NCBI RefSeq assembly: GCF_048820935.1
Contig: NZ_JBMERD010000030.1
Location: 1 to 6,946, forward strand
Reading direction: 5' to 3'
DNA from: Algicoccus sp048820935
GTDB taxonomy: Bacteria > Pseudomonadota > Gammaproteobacteria > Burkholderiales > Burkholderiaceae_B
Length of the DNA stretch: 6,946 nucleotides
Both the position numbers and the translations under genes were made by a program. Shown one piece after another: positions 5,692 to 6,946 of the stretch; the first letter of the stretch is position 1; every line of letters starts with the position of its first letter. A model generated the notes under the pieces. That model did no database searches, had not been told where the DNA came from, and was given only the letters and a program-made list of their open reading frames with translations.

Positions 5692-6719
5692 TGAAACATA
5701 ACAAGCTCATTTTCACGCTGATTTGCGTCTTTGTGCTGCTTTTGGCTGGCTCTCTGATTACATTCAACCATCAGAAACCTCGAATCATGGTGTTACACAG
5801 TTATTCAGAGGCCGACCGTTGGGAGCAATCGTTTAATCGTGGTGTGCGCAGTGTTTTGGAGACAGTCCGTGTTCCCTTGGCACAACGCTGGCACTATATG
5901 ACGTTTGTGCCGTTTGATAACCCCAGTCCCAACGAATGGGCAGCGAGCGCCCAACGCGCACGACTTGTGATCGACCAATGGCAACCCGATGTTTTACTCA
6001 TTGTCGGCGAAGAAGCTCAAGATTTTGTGGGGCGATATTACGTCGATCAGGACAACATCCACATTGTTTACGCCACGGCCGAGCACCCGCAAACCTATGG
6101 CTATGACACTGCACAAAACGTAACTGGTGTGCGTGAAACCCTCCCGCTCGATGCCATTAAGCAACTCTTTCAGTACGCTCGCAAACAACCTTTAAAAATT
6201 CATAGCATCGGCATCGATAACCAAACGGGACGCGCTGAACGTGAACAACTACTCGCATATGACTGGGGTGCGCACACTCTACTCGACGTCACGCTTGCAC
6301 AAGACCGTGATGAATGGGAGCAAGCCGTGTACGATGCCAAGGATGCCGACATTTTAATTGTGCTAAGTTTGTCTGGATTGGCTGAACAAAAAGACGGCTC
6401 AGCAGTTGCTGATCCACGCAAACTGGGGCTCTGGACGCAAACACACGCCAAACCTCTTGCACTTGGCATTCGCGAAAGCTTTGTAATTGACGGTGGTGCA
6501 ATCGCAGTCGTACCTTCAGGCGAGGGATTGGGACAACAAGCCACAGCAATGGCCACAAACATATTGTTACACCCAAATTCCGAACTGAGTCTTGGTCAAA
6601 ACAGCGAGCATTTTATCCTCGCGCTTCGCCCGGACAAGTTGGCACAAAAAGGAATCGTCTTACCAAGTGTTTATGTACAAGCCGCCCGTGCATCGCATTC
6701 GCTATACACGAGCCCCTAA
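5691..6719 (+). CDS. membrane-anchored ABC-type substrate-binding protein (PF04392/TrpX-like)
   Basis: The 342-residue product carries an N-terminal hydrophobic segment (about 6-25) without a clear cleavage site or lipobox, so it is probably anchored with its body in the periplasm. The body has the hallmarks of ABC_sub_bind-family binding proteins: RIMVLHSYSEADRWEQSFNR (31-50), QPDVLLIVGEEA (98-109), NVTGVRETLPLDA (143-155), DADILIVLSLSG (218-229) and GGAIAVVPSGEGLGQQA (268-284). Two Rossmann-like lobes of normal size are implied. The ATG at 5691 shares its A with the permease stop (TAATG) and has AGGG at 5679-5682 eight bases upstream, so coupling to the transporter is strong; the in-frame TTG at 5667 is not needed. 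No ABC permease or ATPase gene follows. A role as extracytoplasmic partner or sensor for the SLC13-type permease is inferred, not shown. The ligand is unknown. Confidence 0.8.
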   Translation: MKHNKLIFTLICVFVLLLAGSLITFNHQKPRIMVLHSYSEADRWEQSFNRGVRSVLETVRVPLAQRWHYMTFVPFDNPSPNEWAASAQRARLVIDQWQPDVLLIVGEEAQDFVGRYYVDQDNIHIVYATAEHPQTYGYDTAQNVTGVRETLPLDAIKQLFQYARKQPLKIHSIGIDNQTGRAEREQLLAYDWGAHTLLDVTLAQDRDEWEQAVYDAKDADILIVLSLSGLAEQKDGSAVADPRKLGLWTQTHAKPLALGIRESFVIDGGAIAVVPSGEGLGQQATAMATNILLHPNSELSLGQNSEHFILALRPDKLAQKGIVLPSVYVQAARASHSLYTSP

Positions 6720-6737
6720 GTAACAGTTTGTGTGAGC

Positions 6738-6946
6738 TTAGTTCACCAGTCGACTCTTGCCGTGATGCACGGTCTGGCCACTGCCTGAACCACCAGAATC
6801 GGATGATTCCAAACTACAAACTCCGCGCATGGACGGACGGGTAACGCTGACTGGGGGTTTGGAATATGCATTCATCACGACTCGTTTGGCAATCAGCCCT
6901 GAAAATTTTGTTTCCGGTGGCAACCATGCACCGCCGCCCAAAAGAC
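6738..6946 (-). CDS. C-terminal end of an unidentified protein entering from the right
   Basis: The minus-strand frame is open from the window edge to TAA at 6738-6740, giving at least 69 residues that begin LLGGGAWLPPETKFSG and end GKSRLVN. The last 25 residues are rich in Gly and Ser (SSDSGGSGSGQ), typical of a flexible tail. There is no start inside the window that is needed to explain the frame, so the gene most likely continues to the right. It converges on the binding-protein gene with only 18 bases between stops and no visible terminator, so read-through in both directions is likely. I do not recognise the family. Confidence 0.55.
   Translation of the reverse strand, partial: LLGGGAWLPPETKFSGLIAKRVVMNAYSKPPVSVTRPSMRGVCSLESSDSGGSGSGQTVHHGKSRLVN

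Noticed and set aside
6200..6562. Minus-strand frame of 120 codons inside the binding-protein gene
   Set aside because: It is Ser/Cys/Ala-rich, antisense to a well-supported gene, and has no domain or ribosome binding site; it is a shadow frame.

Overview
The window looks like a chromosomal accessory stretch from a moderate-GC proteobacterium, most likely a betaproteobacterium of the Burkholderiales. The main reason is the stand-alone TctC/Bug-type tricarboxylate binding protein, a family greatly expanded in that order; an FNR/Anr-type palindrome and an IS5-like transposase remnant fit but do not prove it. No rRNA, tRNA or CRISPR array is visible.

Left third (1-1330): the end of a gene entering from the left (stop at 80-82) overlaps by ATGA a possible 46-residue reading frame, which is followed by a perfect 10-bp hairpin that probably ends transcription. 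From about 277 to 1330 there is no convincing intact gene. This part holds the 5' end of an IS5-like transposase on the minus strand (719-916), with its presumed outer end near 980, flanked by open but unrecognised frames that look like decayed DNA.

Middle (1331-3200): a two-gene minus-strand operon. A secreted TctC-like binding protein comes first and an RraA-like protein (aldolase/demethylmenaquinone methyltransferase-like fold) follows 39 bases later if the better-supported start is used. A candidate sigma-70 promoter, a 16-bp operator-like palindrome on its predicted start point, and a 16-bp inverted repeat after the last gene frame the unit. The TctA/TctB membrane partners are absent from the window. 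The sequence upstream, shared with the plus-strand genes, carries a perfect TTGAT-N4-ATCAA FNR-type site inside a 26-bp palindrome.

Right half (3397-6719): a small lipoprotein, then a tightly coupled pair: a 628-residue SLC13/DASS-type anion permease with a CRP-like cyclic-nucleotide-binding domain fused to its N terminus, and a 342-residue membrane-anchored protein of the ABC-type substrate-binding family (TrpX/PF04392-like), whose ATG overlaps the permease stop by one base (TAATG). No ABC ATPase or permease is adjacent, so the natural inference is a binding-protein-assisted or sensing secondary transporter. That pairing is the most interesting thing here. A minus-strand gene with a Gly/Ser-rich tail enters from the right and converges on the pair with only 18 bases between stop codons.

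Together the two units suggest uptake and catabolism of small organic acids: an extracytoplasmic binding protein plus RraA-like enzyme on one strand and an anion transporter with regulatory and periplasmic parts on the other. The substrates cannot be read from the sequence.
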